In this document: positions 30,802 through 39,439 of the stretch, piece after piece
Layout of the letters: every line of letters begins with the position of its first letter
How positions within the stretch are numbered: the first letter of the stretch is position 1
NCBI GenBank assembly: GCA_900318685.1
Contig: ONLL01000005.1
Span: 1-64,000, forward strand
From: an uncultured Prevotellaceae bacterium
GTDB taxonomy: Bacteria; Bacteroidota; Bacteroidia; Bacteroidales; Bacteroidaceae
Direction: 5' to 3'
DNA length: 64,000 nucleotides
Translations under genes and position numbers: made by a program
The notes under the pieces: model-generated
What the model was told of the DNA's origin: nothing
Seen by the model: only the letters and a program-made list of their open reading frames with translations
Databases searched by the model: none

Positions 30802-31695
30802 ATGATTATTATGACTATGAAACGATTCTTCTATGCGGGACTGGCACTACTGATGTGGGGAGGTCTTGCTTTCGGCATCACGGCTTGCAGCGACGATGAC
30901 GACGATGAGAACAGCTCGGGAGTGATTAACGGTGAGGTGGGCCTGCGGCTCGTGGGCGTCGATAGATATAAGTACAGCTACTACGACGACGGGCGACTGG
31001 AGACCATCTACTATCGTGATGAGCCGTTCTGGTTCACCTATAAGCCCGACAAAATCTGGTTTGGGGAAGAAACTGAAGAAAGAGATCCTGAAGACGGGCC
31101 AGCTTATGCCGACGCCAGCTATACCTCACAGGGCTACCTGAAGAGCCTGAGCTACTCGGACGAACAATACAAGCTCTCGGCCATCTTTACCTACGACAGC
31201 GATGGCCATCTGACGAAAATCTCCGCTTCCTATTCGGATCCTGGAGACAACTACAGGAGCGTGGCTACACTGACTTGGCGCACCGACCTGTTGCGCATGA
31301 TAGCTTGGCAGACAGAAGAATATGACGACGAAGAGCCCTACAGCGAGTCCTACAGGACAGTATTTGACTACGACGGCGAGGAGCTCATCGAGAATCCTCA
31401 TCTTCAGTTTGCTGCCTCGCTGATTGATTTCGTGTGTTTTGGCGACGGAGAGCTGGAGAGAGGTTTGGCACATGTCGGGAAGCTCGGCAAAGGTCCCAAA
31501 TACCTGCCTACAGGATGCCACGAAGAATGGGAGGAAATCGAGGACGGCAAGGTGCACACCGGTACATCGGCCAGAGAGTTCAAATACGGTTTCAACATCG
31601 ATAATGCACTGTCGTATGTGATGATCAACAACGAGCAGATCACCTATCGCTATGACTTTACCGGCAGCCGCACACTGCCTCCCTTCAGCGAATAG
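30802..31695 (+). CDS. Predicted lipoprotein, possibly DUF4595-like
   Basis: The 297-residue protein has a lipoprotein signal with lipobox around GITAC (Cys29) followed by a run of acidic residues, the signal for surface export in Bacteroidetes (SDDDDDEN). The rest consists of repeated beta-strand pairs of the type YSYYDDGRLETI and FTYDSDGHLTKI, as in DUF4595/YD-like lipoproteins. Alternative starts MTMKRFF or MKRFF lie 9 and 15 bases in and would also make good signals. It follows the protease by 37 bp. Function is unknown; ligand binding at the surface is a guess. Confidence 0.75.
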   Translation: MIIMTMKRFFYAGLALLMWGGLAFGITACSDDDDDENSSGVINGEVGLRLVGVDRYKYSYYDDGRLETIYYRDEPFWFTYKPDKIWFGEETEERDPEDGPAYADASYTSQGYLKSLSYSDEQYKLSAIFTYDSDGHLTKISASYSDPGDNYRSVATLTWRTDLLRMIAWQTEEYDDEEPYSESYRTVFDYDGEELIENPHLQFAASLIDFVCFGDGELERGLAHVGKLGKGPKYLPTGCHEEWEEIEDGKVHTGTSAREFKYGFNIDNALSYVMINNEQITYRYDFTGSRTLPPFSE

Positions 31696-31736
31696 CTCCT
31701 TCAAAAAGGTCGCTGCTCTTGACCTGCAAGACCTCA

Positions 31737-31782
31737 AAGACAACAAGACATCGAGACGACCGGTTTCGTGTCTTGTTGTCTT
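31737..31782. terminator. Long inverted repeat between convergent genes
   Basis: A perfect 14-bp stem (AAGACAACAAGACA / TGTCTTGTTGTCTT) extends with one mismatch through CGAGAC / GTTTCG. It lies between the convergent lipoprotein and lyase-GH88 genes and would terminate transcription from either side. Confidence 0.7.
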
Positions 31783-31808
31783 GTTGTGGGGCTCCCATTG
31801 TCTTGTAG

Positions 31809-31844
31809 TCTTGATGTCAAGTCTTGTTATCTTGATGTCAAGTC
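31809..31844 (+). repeat. 15-bp direct repeat with palindromic core
   Basis: TCTTGATGTCAAGTC occurs at 31809-31823 and 31830-31844. Each copy contains the palindrome CTTGA-TG-TCAAG. It lies just past the terminator hairpin in the 260-bp convergent gap, which otherwise holds nothing I recognise. Confidence 0.7.
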
Positions 31845-31955
31845 ACGATGTCGCGCTCGCCTGTAAATAAAGGGCGGGCGCGAAAGCTAGAAAGAGATGC
31901 GAAGGAAGGCGGGAGGCAGCTGGCCGGACTGGATACAGACGACTGAGGGGACTGC

Positions 31956-34349
31956 TCATCGCATCGTCGCCCTGCGGTGCAAGGCCTCCAGATAGTAATA
32001 GTCAGCGTAGTTGATGGGCACGTCGATCTCGTCCTTCGACGGATAGTTGCCCGTGGAGTGGAGCAGGAGGAATCCCTGATTCTGCATGGGCTCGGACTGA
32101 TAGGTGGTCTCGAGCGACTGCATGATGCGGTCGGCAATGCGCCGGTACTCATGGGCAGCGGCCTGGTCGGAGTAGGTGGCCAGCTCGTAGAGCCCGGAGG
32201 CGAAGATGGCTGCCGCCGAGGCATCGCGAGGCACACCTCCGTCGCGTGCCGGTCCCTGACCGGAAGGGATGGCGGGGTCGCGCATGTCCCAGTAGGGTAT
32301 CATGTCGCGAGGGAGGTCTTTCTGCGAGAAGAAGAAGCGTGCGATGTTCTGCGCCTGCTGGAGATAGGCCTTGTCGTGGGTATAGCGGTAGCACATGGTG
32401 AAGCCGTAGAGTCCCCATGCCTGTCCGCGGCTCCACACCGACTCGTCGAAGAGTCCCTGATGGGTGATGCGCTTGATGACGGTGCCGTCGGCAGGGTTGT
32501 AGTCGACGACGTGATAGGATGAGTAGTCATCGCGGAAGTGATGTTGCAGGGTGGTGTTGGCATGGCTGACGGCGATGTTGTAGTACTTCTTGTCGCCGGT
32601 GAGCCTGGAGGCTTCGAAGAGCAGCTCGAGGTTCATCATGTTGTCGATGATGACGGCAAACTGCCAGCGGTCGGGCGTGCCCCAGTTCCAGGAGCGGATG
32701 CATCCCACGGTCTCGTTGAAGCGGGTGGCCAGCGTCTCGGCCGAGCGTATGACCACGTCGCGGTAGGACTGTTCGCCGGTGAGCTCATAGGCCTTGCCGA
32801 AGGAGTTGTACATCATGAAGCCTAGGTCGTGGGTGCCGTTGTGGTGCTTGACCTCCTCAATCTTCCAGGTGTTGCTGACGGCCAGCTCGCGCCAGTAGGG
32901 ATCGTGCGAGTACTGGTACATGTGCCACAGCTCGCCGGGGAAGAATCCCGAGCACCAGTCGGTGATGCCCACCAGCCGCAGTGACCCGTCCTTCTCGACG
33001 CAGCGGGGCATGATCTTCTGCTTGTCGGCGATGTCACGGCGTGCCTGCTGTGTCTGCCTGACGAGGAATCGCAGCTGGGCGTCGGCGGCGGCAAAGGCAT
33101 TGTCGGTGGAATCGGGCGTGTAGTAGAGCAGGAAGAAACGGTCGGAGAAGCGCTTGACGATGTGCTGCCTGGCCAGCTGCAGATAGTCGGTGCGCTGCGG
33201 GTCGAGGAGGTAGAGGCGATAGAGGTCCTTGGCCAGCTCGTTCTGCTTGTAGTCCCACTCGCTGATCTGCTGGTAGGGCCATTCCTCCACTTTCTTGCCG
33301 AGGTAGGGCGTGAGGAAGTCGGCGGCCTTTTCGGCTAAAGTGATTTGAGATTTGAGGTTTGAGGTTTGAGATTTGAGGTTTGAGGTTTGAGATTTGAGGT
33401 TTGAGGTTTGAGATTTGAGAGCGGAGAGCTGAGATAAACTGAGAACGTCGATGATGTGCGTCAGGTTGTACTGGGAGTAACCGAAGCCCAGAGTGCGGCG
33501 GAGCTCCTGAGGCTGACTGCCGTCGGGCTGGATCTGCTTGAGCATGCGCCGCTCGTAGAAGTTGGCCAGATAGTCGTCGAGCACCTTCTTGTTGCCCACA
33601 TAACGGGCATAGGCTATAACCTGCACGTCGTGGGCAGTGGAGTGGTTGTTCAGCTGATTGCCCTCTTCGATGCCCTGCGGACTGGTGAGAATCCAGTCGA
33701 GGAACTTCGAGAACCATGCCTTGAGTGCCTTGCTGTCCTTCGGCGTGAAGGCGGCTGACTGCTCGAGCAGCTGCACGGCATCGAGCATCTCGACGAAGGA
33801 ATAGCTGTCGATGACGCCGTAGCAGCGGCCCTTGCCGTCGAACTTGCCCGGCACGATCTGCGCATAGTTCAGGTTGGGGTTCATGCGGGTGTCCTTGTTG
33901 AGGAACCATGTGCGCAGCAGCTCGGTGGCCTTCTGTGCGTAGCGCTCGTCGCCGCTGAAGTACCATGCCAGCGAGAGGGTGGTGACGCCGGCAGCCATGC
34001 CCGACAGCTTGGGGCGGTCGAGCTTCTCGAGCTCGGGGTTCGACACCCCGTCGCGGCTGACATAGGGCAGGCCGTCGGGCTTGGTGGGGTCGGGCCAGAA
34101 GTAGCGCGACAGGCTGAGGTAGTCGTGCTTGTCGCCGCTGACCGCCACCTTCTCCTTCATCATCACTGAGAGCGGAGGCTGGCTCATCTGTCGGTCGGCT
34201 TCGGCGATCAGCTGCCGATAGGCTGCGGCATAGGCCGGCTGACTCAGTTCACCCTTGACGCGGGCAAGGTGCTGCCCATCCCAGATGGACTGCGCACCTG
34301 CCGTTGCGACAAACAATATTAACTGTATAAAAACAAACCTTGCTCTCAT
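31956..34349 (-). CDS. Alginate-lyase-like / GH88 unsaturated uronyl hydrolase fusion
   Basis: I start at the ATG at 34349 (a GTG lies one codon upstream), giving 797 residues with a signal peptide ending near TAGAQS. The N-terminal half (about 20-400) resembles the alpha/alpha-barrel alginate_lyase family, with segments such as LNNHSTAHDVQVIAYA typical of its active site. The C-terminal half (about 425-797) is GH88-like: WSRGQAWGLYGFTMCYRYT and DASAAAIFASGLYEL. A lyase would create unsaturated uronides that GH88 removes, so the fusion couples two steps on one uronic-acid polymer. The linker is encoded by heptanucleotide repeats (33343-33419). The start overlaps the GH2 stop (TGATG). The lyase substrate is not determined from sequence. 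Confidence 0.8.
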   Translation of the reverse strand: MRARFVFIQLILFVATAGAQSIWDGQHLARVKGELSQPAYAAAYRQLIAEADRQMSQPPLSVMMKEKVAVSGDKHDYLSLSRYFWPDPTKPDGLPYVSRDGVSNPELEKLDRPKLSGMAAGVTTLSLAWYFSGDERYAQKATELLRTWFLNKDTRMNPNLNYAQIVPGKFDGKGRCYGVIDSYSFVEMLDAVQLLEQSAAFTPKDSKALKAWFSKFLDWILTSPQGIEEGNQLNNHSTAHDVQVIAYARYVGNKKVLDDYLANFYERRMLKQIQPDGSQPQELRRTLGFGYSQYNLTHIIDVLSLSQLSALKSQTSNLKSQTSNLKSQTSNLKSQITLAEKAADFLTPYLGKKVEEWPYQQISEWDYKQNELAKDLYRLYLLDPQRTDYLQLARQHIVKRFSDRFFLLYYTPDSTDNAFAAADAQLRFLVRQTQQARRDIADKQKIMPRCVEKDGSLRLVGITDWCSGFFPGELWHMYQYSHDPYWRELAVSNTWKIEEVKHHNGTHDLGFMMYNSFGKAYELTGEQSYRDVVIRSAETLATRFNETVGCIRSWNWGTPDRWQFAVIIDNMMNLELLFEASRLTGDKKYYNIAVSHANTTLQHHFRDDYSSYHVVDYNPADGTVIKRITHQGLFDESVWSRGQAWGLYGFTMCYRYTHDKAYLQQAQNIARFFFSQKDLPRDMIPYWDMRDPAIPSGQGPARDGGVPRDASAAAIFASGLYELATYSDQAAAHEYRRIADRIMQSLETTYQSEPMQNQGFLLLHSTGNYPSKDEIDVPINYADYYYLEALHRRATMR
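33343..33419 (-). repeat. In-frame heptanucleotide repeat array (11 units)
   Basis: On the plus strand eleven consecutive 7-mers of ATTTGAG or GTTTGAG form a higher-order 21-bp pattern (one A-type, two G-type). On the coding strand they encode repeated SQTSNLK in the linker between the lyase-like and GH88 domains. Gain or loss of one 7-mer would break the frame; three would keep it. Confidence 0.9.
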
Positions 34350-36805
34350 CACTCCTCAGTTCTGATTCTCAGCGTGGCGGGCTGCAGGTAGGTGGCAGAT
34401 GCCGTGACCGTGACCTCCTCACCGGGCTGGGGCTGGATGTAGGCCACCAGTCGGCCGCCATTGAGACGCAGACGCGAAGAGGGACGATAGTCGGGAGAGC
34501 GGCGCACGGGGTGGTTGGACTCCATCACGGCATTCTCCATGCCGAGCAGGCGCGCTCCGCGCACCATGAGCGTCACCTCGTTGTCGGCGGTCTTCACGGG
34601 GATTCCCTGAGCGTCGACGGCCTCAACGAAGATGTGCATACGGTTGTCGGTGGTGAGCCGCAGGGCGACAGGCTGTCCGCAGGTCTTGACCTCGTAGGAA
34701 GCACCGTTGTCGGCCTCGCAGCGCAGGGTGCCCGGCTGATAGTCGATGTCGCAGTAGAACACCTCCGTCTGCGGGTCGCGCTGGAAGGTAGCGTCGAGCG
34801 GCTGACCGTTGAGTATGAGCCGGGCGGAATTGGCATTGGTGAAGCAGACGACACGCACGCGCTGCCCTTCCTGATAGTTCCACGAGTCGTTGGCGTAGGT
34901 GGAGATGAAACCTCCTCCGCCGCCTCCTCCTCCGCGTCGGCCACCGGCACCACGCTGTCCTCCAGCGGGATAGGTACCGATGTAGCACATGGGCTTCTCG
35001 CTCCAGAGCATGGCGCGATACCATCCGTTGGGCTTGCGCTGTCCGGCGAGGTCGAGGATGCCGGCGCTCGATCCGCGTGCAGGCCACTGTCCGCTCTCAC
35101 CCAGGTAGTCGATGCCCGTCCAAAGGAACTGTCCGAAGATATGCTCCTTGTCGCGCACAGCCTTCCATGCTGCCAGGTCGTGGCGGTTCTCCGAACCGTA
35201 GAGCACGCGTTTGGGATAGCGCTGATGATCCTGGTCGTAGCGGCTCTCTGTGTAGTTGTAGCCCACCACGTCGATGGCCTCGGGATAGGCAGTCTCGTTC
35301 GACATGACCACACCGGCCAGGGCACCCGTAGTGGGACGTGAAGCATCGATGTCCTTCACGATGCGTGCCAGTCGCTGCGCGATGCGTCCTATGCGCTCGG
35401 CATTGGGCTGGCTGGGCTTGTAGCCGCCGTACATGGGCTGCGTGAAGTCCTTGCCGTCGCCGTCGAGCACGGGGTGAGAGTAGGGGTCGTTGGGATAGTC
35501 GACCTCATTGCCGATAGACCAGAGGAAGATGCAAGGATGGCAGCGGTCGCGCCGCACCATGTCGGCCACGTCGCGGTCGATCCACTCTTCGAAGTAGCTG
35601 TAGGTGCCTTCGTAGCCCGGCCGTCCCTGGTTCCATCCCTTGAGCCACTTGCGCTTGGGAAATTCCCACTCGTCGCTGGCCTCGTCCATGACAAGCATGC
35701 CCAGCTCGTCGCAGATGTCGTAGAGAGCGGGCGCATGGGGATTGTGGGCCATGCGTAGGGCATTCACGCCGATGTCCTTCAGCTCCTGCACACGGCGCCG
35801 CCATACCTCCTGGGGCACAGCTGTGCCCAGCACGCCGGCATCATCGTGGACGCAGACTCCCTTCACCTTCATCCATTGTCCGTTGAGGGCAAAGCCCTTG
35901 TCGGGCGAGAACTCCAGCGTGCGCAGCCCTGCGCGCACCACCGACTGGTCGCCGTTGCTGAGCCGGGTGGTAAGGGCGTAGAGGTAGGGGCTGTCGAGGG
36001 TCCAGCGCTGGGGATTGCCGACGCTGAGCTTGACGGTCTTCTTCTCCTGAGCAGCGATGGCAGTCGTGGTAGTGGCCACCACGCGGCCGGTGGCATCGCT
36101 CAGTTCGACGGTGGCTTTCAGCTGGAGGGGCGACTTCGTGGCCCGTTCGTCGGTAGTCTCGATATCGACCTCCAGCTCAGCCTTCTTCGCATTGATGCGT
36201 GTGAGGCGGTAGGCTGTTCCCCACTGGGCGAGGTGTACCTCGGGAGCCGTGATGAGCCATACGTCGCGATAGATGCCCGACCCTGTGTACCAACGGGAGT
36301 CGGCCTCCTGCGAGTGGTCGACGCGCACTGCCAGCACATTGTCGCCATCGGGCTTCAGATAGGGTGTCATGTCGTAGAGGAACGAGGCGAATCCGCTGGG
36401 CCGCTTGCCCAGTAGGTGCCCGTTGAGGTAGACCTCAGAGTGGTTGTAGACGCCCTCGAAATAGACGAAGTATTTGGTTTGAGGTTTGAGGTTTGAGAGT
36501 TGAGAGTTGAGGTTTGAGAGATGCTTGCGGTACCATCCGATGCCTCCTGGCAGGTAGCCCTGGCAGGAGCCTTTGTCGGGCGACATGGGCAGCTCCACGC
36601 CCCAGTCGTGGGGCAGGGTGACACGGCGCCATCGGGAGTCGTCGAAGGCGGGGGCCTTCATCTCGGGCGACTCGCTGACGTTCCAGCTGGAGTCGGCGCG
36701 CAGGAATCGCCAGTCGTCGTTCAGTCGCTCGGCCTTGCCGAACGATACCTGTGCCTGCATCTCACTGGCGAGGAGGAGCAGGAGTAGGGGAAGCAGTCGT
36801 TTCAT
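34349..36805 (-). CDS. GH2 family glycosidase (beta-galactosidase-like)
   Basis: The 818-residue secreted enzyme begins with a signal peptide (MKRLLPLLLLLLASEMQAQ). I reject the 280-residue upstream extension, which is the reverse frame of the next gene. The GH2 order is visible: jelly-roll with HDWGVELPMS, Ig-like domain, TIM barrel with acid/base Glu434 (SIGNEVD) and nucleophile Glu539 (YGSEN), then Ig-like C-terminal domains (DUF4982-like). A run of nine glycines (AGGRRGGGGGGGGF) marks a linker. A heptamer-repeat insert (36477-36518) lies in the jelly-roll. The stop overlaps the start of the lyase-GH88 gene. The sugar specificity is not clear from sequence. Confidence 0.88.
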   Translation of the reverse strand: MKRLLPLLLLLLASEMQAQVSFGKAERLNDDWRFLRADSSWNVSESPEMKAPAFDDSRWRRVTLPHDWGVELPMSPDKGSCQGYLPGGIGWYRKHLSNLNSQLSNLKPQTKYFVYFEGVYNHSEVYLNGHLLGKRPSGFASFLYDMTPYLKPDGDNVLAVRVDHSQEADSRWYTGSGIYRDVWLITAPEVHLAQWGTAYRLTRINAKKAELEVDIETTDERATKSPLQLKATVELSDATGRVVATTTTAIAAQEKKTVKLSVGNPQRWTLDSPYLYALTTRLSNGDQSVVRAGLRTLEFSPDKGFALNGQWMKVKGVCVHDDAGVLGTAVPQEVWRRRVQELKDIGVNALRMAHNPHAPALYDICDELGMLVMDEASDEWEFPKRKWLKGWNQGRPGYEGTYSYFEEWIDRDVADMVRRDRCHPCIFLWSIGNEVDYPNDPYSHPVLDGDGKDFTQPMYGGYKPSQPNAERIGRIAQRLARIVKDIDASRPTTGALAGVVMSNETAYPEAIDVVGYNYTESRYDQDHQRYPKRVLYGSENRHDLAAWKAVRDKEHIFGQFLWTGIDYLGESGQWPARGSSAGILDLAGQRKPNGWYRAMLWSEKPMCYIGTYPAGGQRGAGGRRGGGGGGGGFISTYANDSWNYQEGQRVRVVCFTNANSARLILNGQPLDATFQRDPQTEVFYCDIDYQPGTLRCEADNGASYEVKTCGQPVALRLTTDNRMHIFVEAVDAQGIPVKTADNEVTLMVRGARLLGMENAVMESNHPVRRSPDYRPSSRLRLNGGRLVAYIQPQPGEEVTVTASATYLQPATLRIRTEE
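36477..36518 (-). repeat. In-frame heptanucleotide repeat array (6 units)
   Basis: Six 7-mers (GTTTGAG x3, AGTTGAG x2, GTTTGAG on the plus strand) encode an LSNLNSQLSNLKPQ-type insert within the N-terminal domain of the GH2 enzyme. At 42 bp it preserves the frame. Confidence 0.9.
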
Positions 36806-36806
36806 G

Positions 36807-36848
36807 TGTTGAGGTTTGAGAGTTGAGATTTGAGAGTTGAGATTTGGG
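36807..36848 (-). repeat. Intergenic heptanucleotide repeat array (6 units)
   Basis: Six 7-mers of the TTTGAG/GTTGAG family fill nearly the whole gap between the peptidase stop and the GH2 start. The array supplies the GH2 leader and probable ribosome-binding region, so copy-number change could alter GH2 translation. Confidence 0.85.
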
Positions 36849-36849
36849 G

Positions 36850-38979
36850 CTAGCGCCTGGAGAGCTCGCTCCACTTCGGAGGCTCCACGCCCAGCAGATG
36901 GCGCACGAAGAAGTCGGCACGCTTGTGCTCGCCGTAGGTCTCGCCCATGGTGTGGCGGGCGCCGGGAATGACCACCAGCTCGAAGTCCTTGCCGGCACGC
37001 TCGAGCGCGTTCACCACCTGCATGGTGGAGGCTGGGTCGACATTGTCGTCGAGCTCGCCCACGAGTAGCATCAGCGGACGTTCGAGTCGCCAGGCATTCT
37101 CCACGTTCGAGCACTCCACATAGCTGCTGTCGATGGGGTAGCTCATCCACTGCTCGTTCCACCATATCTTGTCCATGCGGTTGTCGTGGCATCCGCAGGC
37201 GGCATAGGCCGCCTTGTAGAAGTCGCCGTGGAAGAGCACTGCCGAGAGTGCGTTCTGTCCTCCGGCCGAGCATCCGTAGATGCCCACGCGGTCGATGTCG
37301 ATGTAGGGATACTTCTCGGCTGCGGCCTTGATCCAGGCGATGCGGTCGGGCAGTCCGGCATCCTTGAGGTTCTTGTAGCACACCTCCTCGAAGGCCCTGG
37401 AGCGGAAGGAGGTGGTCATGGCGTCGAGCTGGACGACGATGAATCCCAGCTCGGCCAGATCCTGAAGGTAGTAGAGCCAGGGCGTGAACGACTTGGGCAC
37501 GTACTGGTCGCCGGGGCCCGAATAGATGTATTCGATGACGGGATAGCGCTTTGAGGGGTCGAAGTTGGAGGGGCGCTGGATGAGTCCCCACATGTCGGTC
37601 ACGCCGTCGCGTCCCTTGGCTACGAACACCTCGGGGGCCTTCCATCCCTCAGCCTCCAGACGGCTGATGTCGGCAGTCTCCAGGGTGCGCAGTATCTTGC
37701 CGTCCTTGGCCGAGCGGAGCACTGTGACGGGAGGCGTGAGCACGGTGGAGTAGGTGTCGATGAGGTAGGCCATGTCGTCGGTGTAGGTCACGCTGTGGTG
37801 GCCTTCCTCAGGGGTGAGGCATACGAGGTTCTTGCCGTCGAGCCCTATTTTATAATAATGTATGAAGTAGGGGTCCTCCTCCTGGGCGGCACCCTTGCGG
37901 CGGTCGCTGGCGCGGAGTCCCGTCTTGCCGTTGGCCGAGAAGTAGACGATGCCCTTCTTCTCGTCGACATGCTGGATGCCACGCACGTAGTACTCGCCGC
38001 GTGTCACCTGGCGTATGAGCTGGGCCTTCTGGCGGTCGTAGAGGTAGATGTGGTGATAGCCGTCGCGCTCGCTGGTCCAGAGGATGCGCCGTCCGTCCTC
38101 GAAGTCACGGCGCTGCTGGCGGTTGTAGTTGATGTACTTGTCGTTGCGCTCCTCGATGAGCGTGCGCACCTGTCCCGTCACGGCCGAGAGCTCGAGCACG
38201 CGGTAGGTGTGGTGCCCTCGCTCGTTGAACTCGAAGGTGACGGTCTGACCGTTCTTGTCCCATCGTGGCATGCTCACCTCATACTGATGCTGGAAAAGCT
38301 CCGTAGAAGGCTCGACGATCCGGCCTGTGGCCACCTCGACGATGACGGGCACGCGGAAGTTGAGCGAGTCGCCGGGCTTGGCATACTCCTGCTTGTGAAG
38401 CACGGGCTGCACGGCATTCCTGGGCGACGACTCGACATAGTAGATATAATGCTTGGGAGCCGGCTTGATGCGCACGGTGGCATAGTAGCGTCCGTCGGGC
38501 GAGAACGAGCCCCAGGCCGAGTAGTAGAACGTGGAGTCGCCGTTGGCTGTCAGCTGTCGTGTGTCCTCACCCTGTCGGGCCCAGAGGTTGTAGTCGCGAA
38601 CGAAGATGCGCACCCGCTCGTCGGGCGACTGCCGCGAGCCGTCCATCTCGTTGGGCACCTCTGCCCAGTGTCGCTGCTGTCCGCCGCCTCTGGGCCATTG
38701 CCGCTGCTGCTGCCGCTCGGGATTCTCCGGCAGCAGCGTGACGGTGTTCTTGTCGGCATCGACCTCCTTGTAGATTTGTTTCTCGCCATCGAAGACGGAG
38801 TACCAGAACTTGTGCTCGTCGCGCATGCGGTGTACGCGGACGTCGCCGAAGGCCACCTTGTTGGAGTACTTGCCGCGGATGGCGGCTGCGCGCTGATAGT
38901 CGGCCACCGTGCCTTGTGCCAGCGCCGTTGTCAGCGTCAGCAGCATCGAGACCGTAGTCAGAATTCTCTTTTTGTTCAT
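36850..38979 (-). CDS. Dipeptidyl peptidase IV-type S9 peptidase
   Basis: The 709-residue protein has a signal peptide (cut near LAQG), an eight-blade DPPIV_N propeller (about 90-460) and a C-terminal alpha/beta-hydrolase S9 domain. Catalytic residues are nucleophile Ser571 in GCSAGG, Asp in GELDDNVDP and His in GARHTMGE. The family cleaves N-terminal dipeptides after proline or alanine in the periplasm or at the surface. It is the first gene of the leftward run with GH2 and lyase-GH88, with a promoter at 39010-39017. A QRQWPRGGGQQRHW insert near 115 is low complexity. Confidence 0.9.
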   Translation of the reverse strand: MNKKRILTTVSMLLTLTTALAQGTVADYQRAAAIRGKYSNKVAFGDVRVHRMRDEHKFWYSVFDGEKQIYKEVDADKNTVTLLPENPERQQQRQWPRGGGQQRHWAEVPNEMDGSRQSPDERVRIFVRDYNLWARQGEDTRQLTANGDSTFYYSAWGSFSPDGRYYATVRIKPAPKHYIYYVESSPRNAVQPVLHKQEYAKPGDSLNFRVPVIVEVATGRIVEPSTELFQHQYEVSMPRWDKNGQTVTFEFNERGHHTYRVLELSAVTGQVRTLIEERNDKYINYNRQQRRDFEDGRRILWTSERDGYHHIYLYDRQKAQLIRQVTRGEYYVRGIQHVDEKKGIVYFSANGKTGLRASDRRKGAAQEEDPYFIHYYKIGLDGKNLVCLTPEEGHHSVTYTDDMAYLIDTYSTVLTPPVTVLRSAKDGKILRTLETADISRLEAEGWKAPEVFVAKGRDGVTDMWGLIQRPSNFDPSKRYPVIEYIYSGPGDQYVPKSFTPWLYYLQDLAELGFIVVQLDAMTTSFRSRAFEEVCYKNLKDAGLPDRIAWIKAAAEKYPYIDIDRVGIYGCSAGGQNALSAVLFHGDFYKAAYAACGCHDNRMDKIWWNEQWMSYPIDSSYVECSNVENAWRLERPLMLLVGELDDNVDPASTMQVVNALERAGKDFELVVIPGARHTMGETYGEHKRADFFVRHLLGVEPPKWSELSRR

Positions 38980-39009
38980 CAGTTAGTCAGGTTAGTAAGA
39001 AATTTTGTG

Positions 39010-39041
39010 CAAAGTTACGAATAAGTGAGCGAAAAACCAAG
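39010..39041 (-). promoter_or_regulatory. Promoter for the peptidase-GH2-GH88 run
   Basis: On the minus strand the -7 box TAACTTTG is at 39017-39010, 31 bp before the ATG at 38979, with a CTTG at about -33 spaced 20 bp upstream (39041-39038). It lies about 60 bp outside the left hairpin of the inserted element, so the promoter is intact. Confidence 0.65.
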
Positions 39042-39101
39042 AAAAAACTTGTTTTTCTTGTTTTCCCGGAAGGAAGTGCTTTCGGGCTTTCCAAAGAGTA
39101 A

Positions 39102-39150
39102 GGCCTCAGAATCCTGCGATTTTGAGGCCCTTAACGCGTACTCGCGTACT
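39102..39150. repeat. Left terminal repeat: hairpin, CTTAA, two 8-mers
   Basis: Hairpin arms at 39102-39113 and 39118-39129 (GGCCTCAGAATC / GATTTTGAGGCC, one G-T pair; loop CTGC) are followed by CTTAA (39130-39134) and two CGCGTACT units (39135-39150). It matches the reverse complement of the right end. The hairpin also sits just after the smalltalk stop and may terminate the HU-smalltalk transcript. Confidence 0.85.
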
Positions 39151-39155
39151 TCTTG

Positions 39156-39269
39156 TTAGAACGGTCCGTGTCCCATACACGAGGTAGTGGTGATGGCCGC
39201 GATGAACGCCGTGATGGCTGCGATGATGGCTTCCATCAGTCGGTTCTTCAGTCGTTCAGAGATTTTCAT
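39156..39269 (-). CDS. Smalltalk-type small protein
   Basis: This 37-residue ORF (MKISERLKNRLMEAIIA, then AITAFIAAITTTSCMG and a short tail) matches the pattern of the small 'smalltalk' proteins that accompany HU-like genes in Bacteroidales: a basic start, one hydrophobic helix and a T-S-C-M-like end that resembles a lipobox. An AGGAGG lies 8 bases before this ATG, an unusually good Shine-Dalgarno for this phylum; an ATG two codons upstream (39275) is only 2 bases from it and is less likely. It follows the HU-like gene and precedes the left hairpin. Function is unknown. Confidence 0.85.
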   Translation of the reverse strand: MKISERLKNRLMEAIIAAITAFIAAITTTSCMGHGPF

Positions 39270-39295
39270 TTTCATTTCCTCCTTTTGTTTTGTTT

Positions 39296-39368
39296 TTTAG
39301 GCACGAATTTCGCGAATTCTCACGAATTTTATTTTTTTTCGTGTTAATTCGTGAAATCCGTGCCTAAA
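39296..39368. repeat. Large imperfect inverted repeat between HU-like and smalltalk genes
   Basis: TTTAGGCACGAATTTCGCG at the left pairs with CGTGAAATCCGTGCCTAAA at the right, with inner arms CTCACGAATT / AATTCGTG and a T-rich centre. The stem of about 28 bp with a few mismatches would form a strong RNA hairpin in the HU-smalltalk transcript. Similar AATTCGTGAAATTCGTG-type repeats are common between genes in Bacteroidetes (from memory). Confidence 0.75.
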
Positions 39369-39439
39369 TTTTCACTGGTTCAGAGTGAGAATCCGCTATG
39401 CGCGCGGTAGCAAATTCTTCACTCTTCACTCTTCACTTC

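Noticed and set aside
36806..37645. Upstream extension of the GH2 reading frame by 280 residues
   Set aside because: It is R/H/P-rich, overlaps the peptidase gene on the same strand in another frame, and the true GH2 start has a clear signal peptide at 36805.
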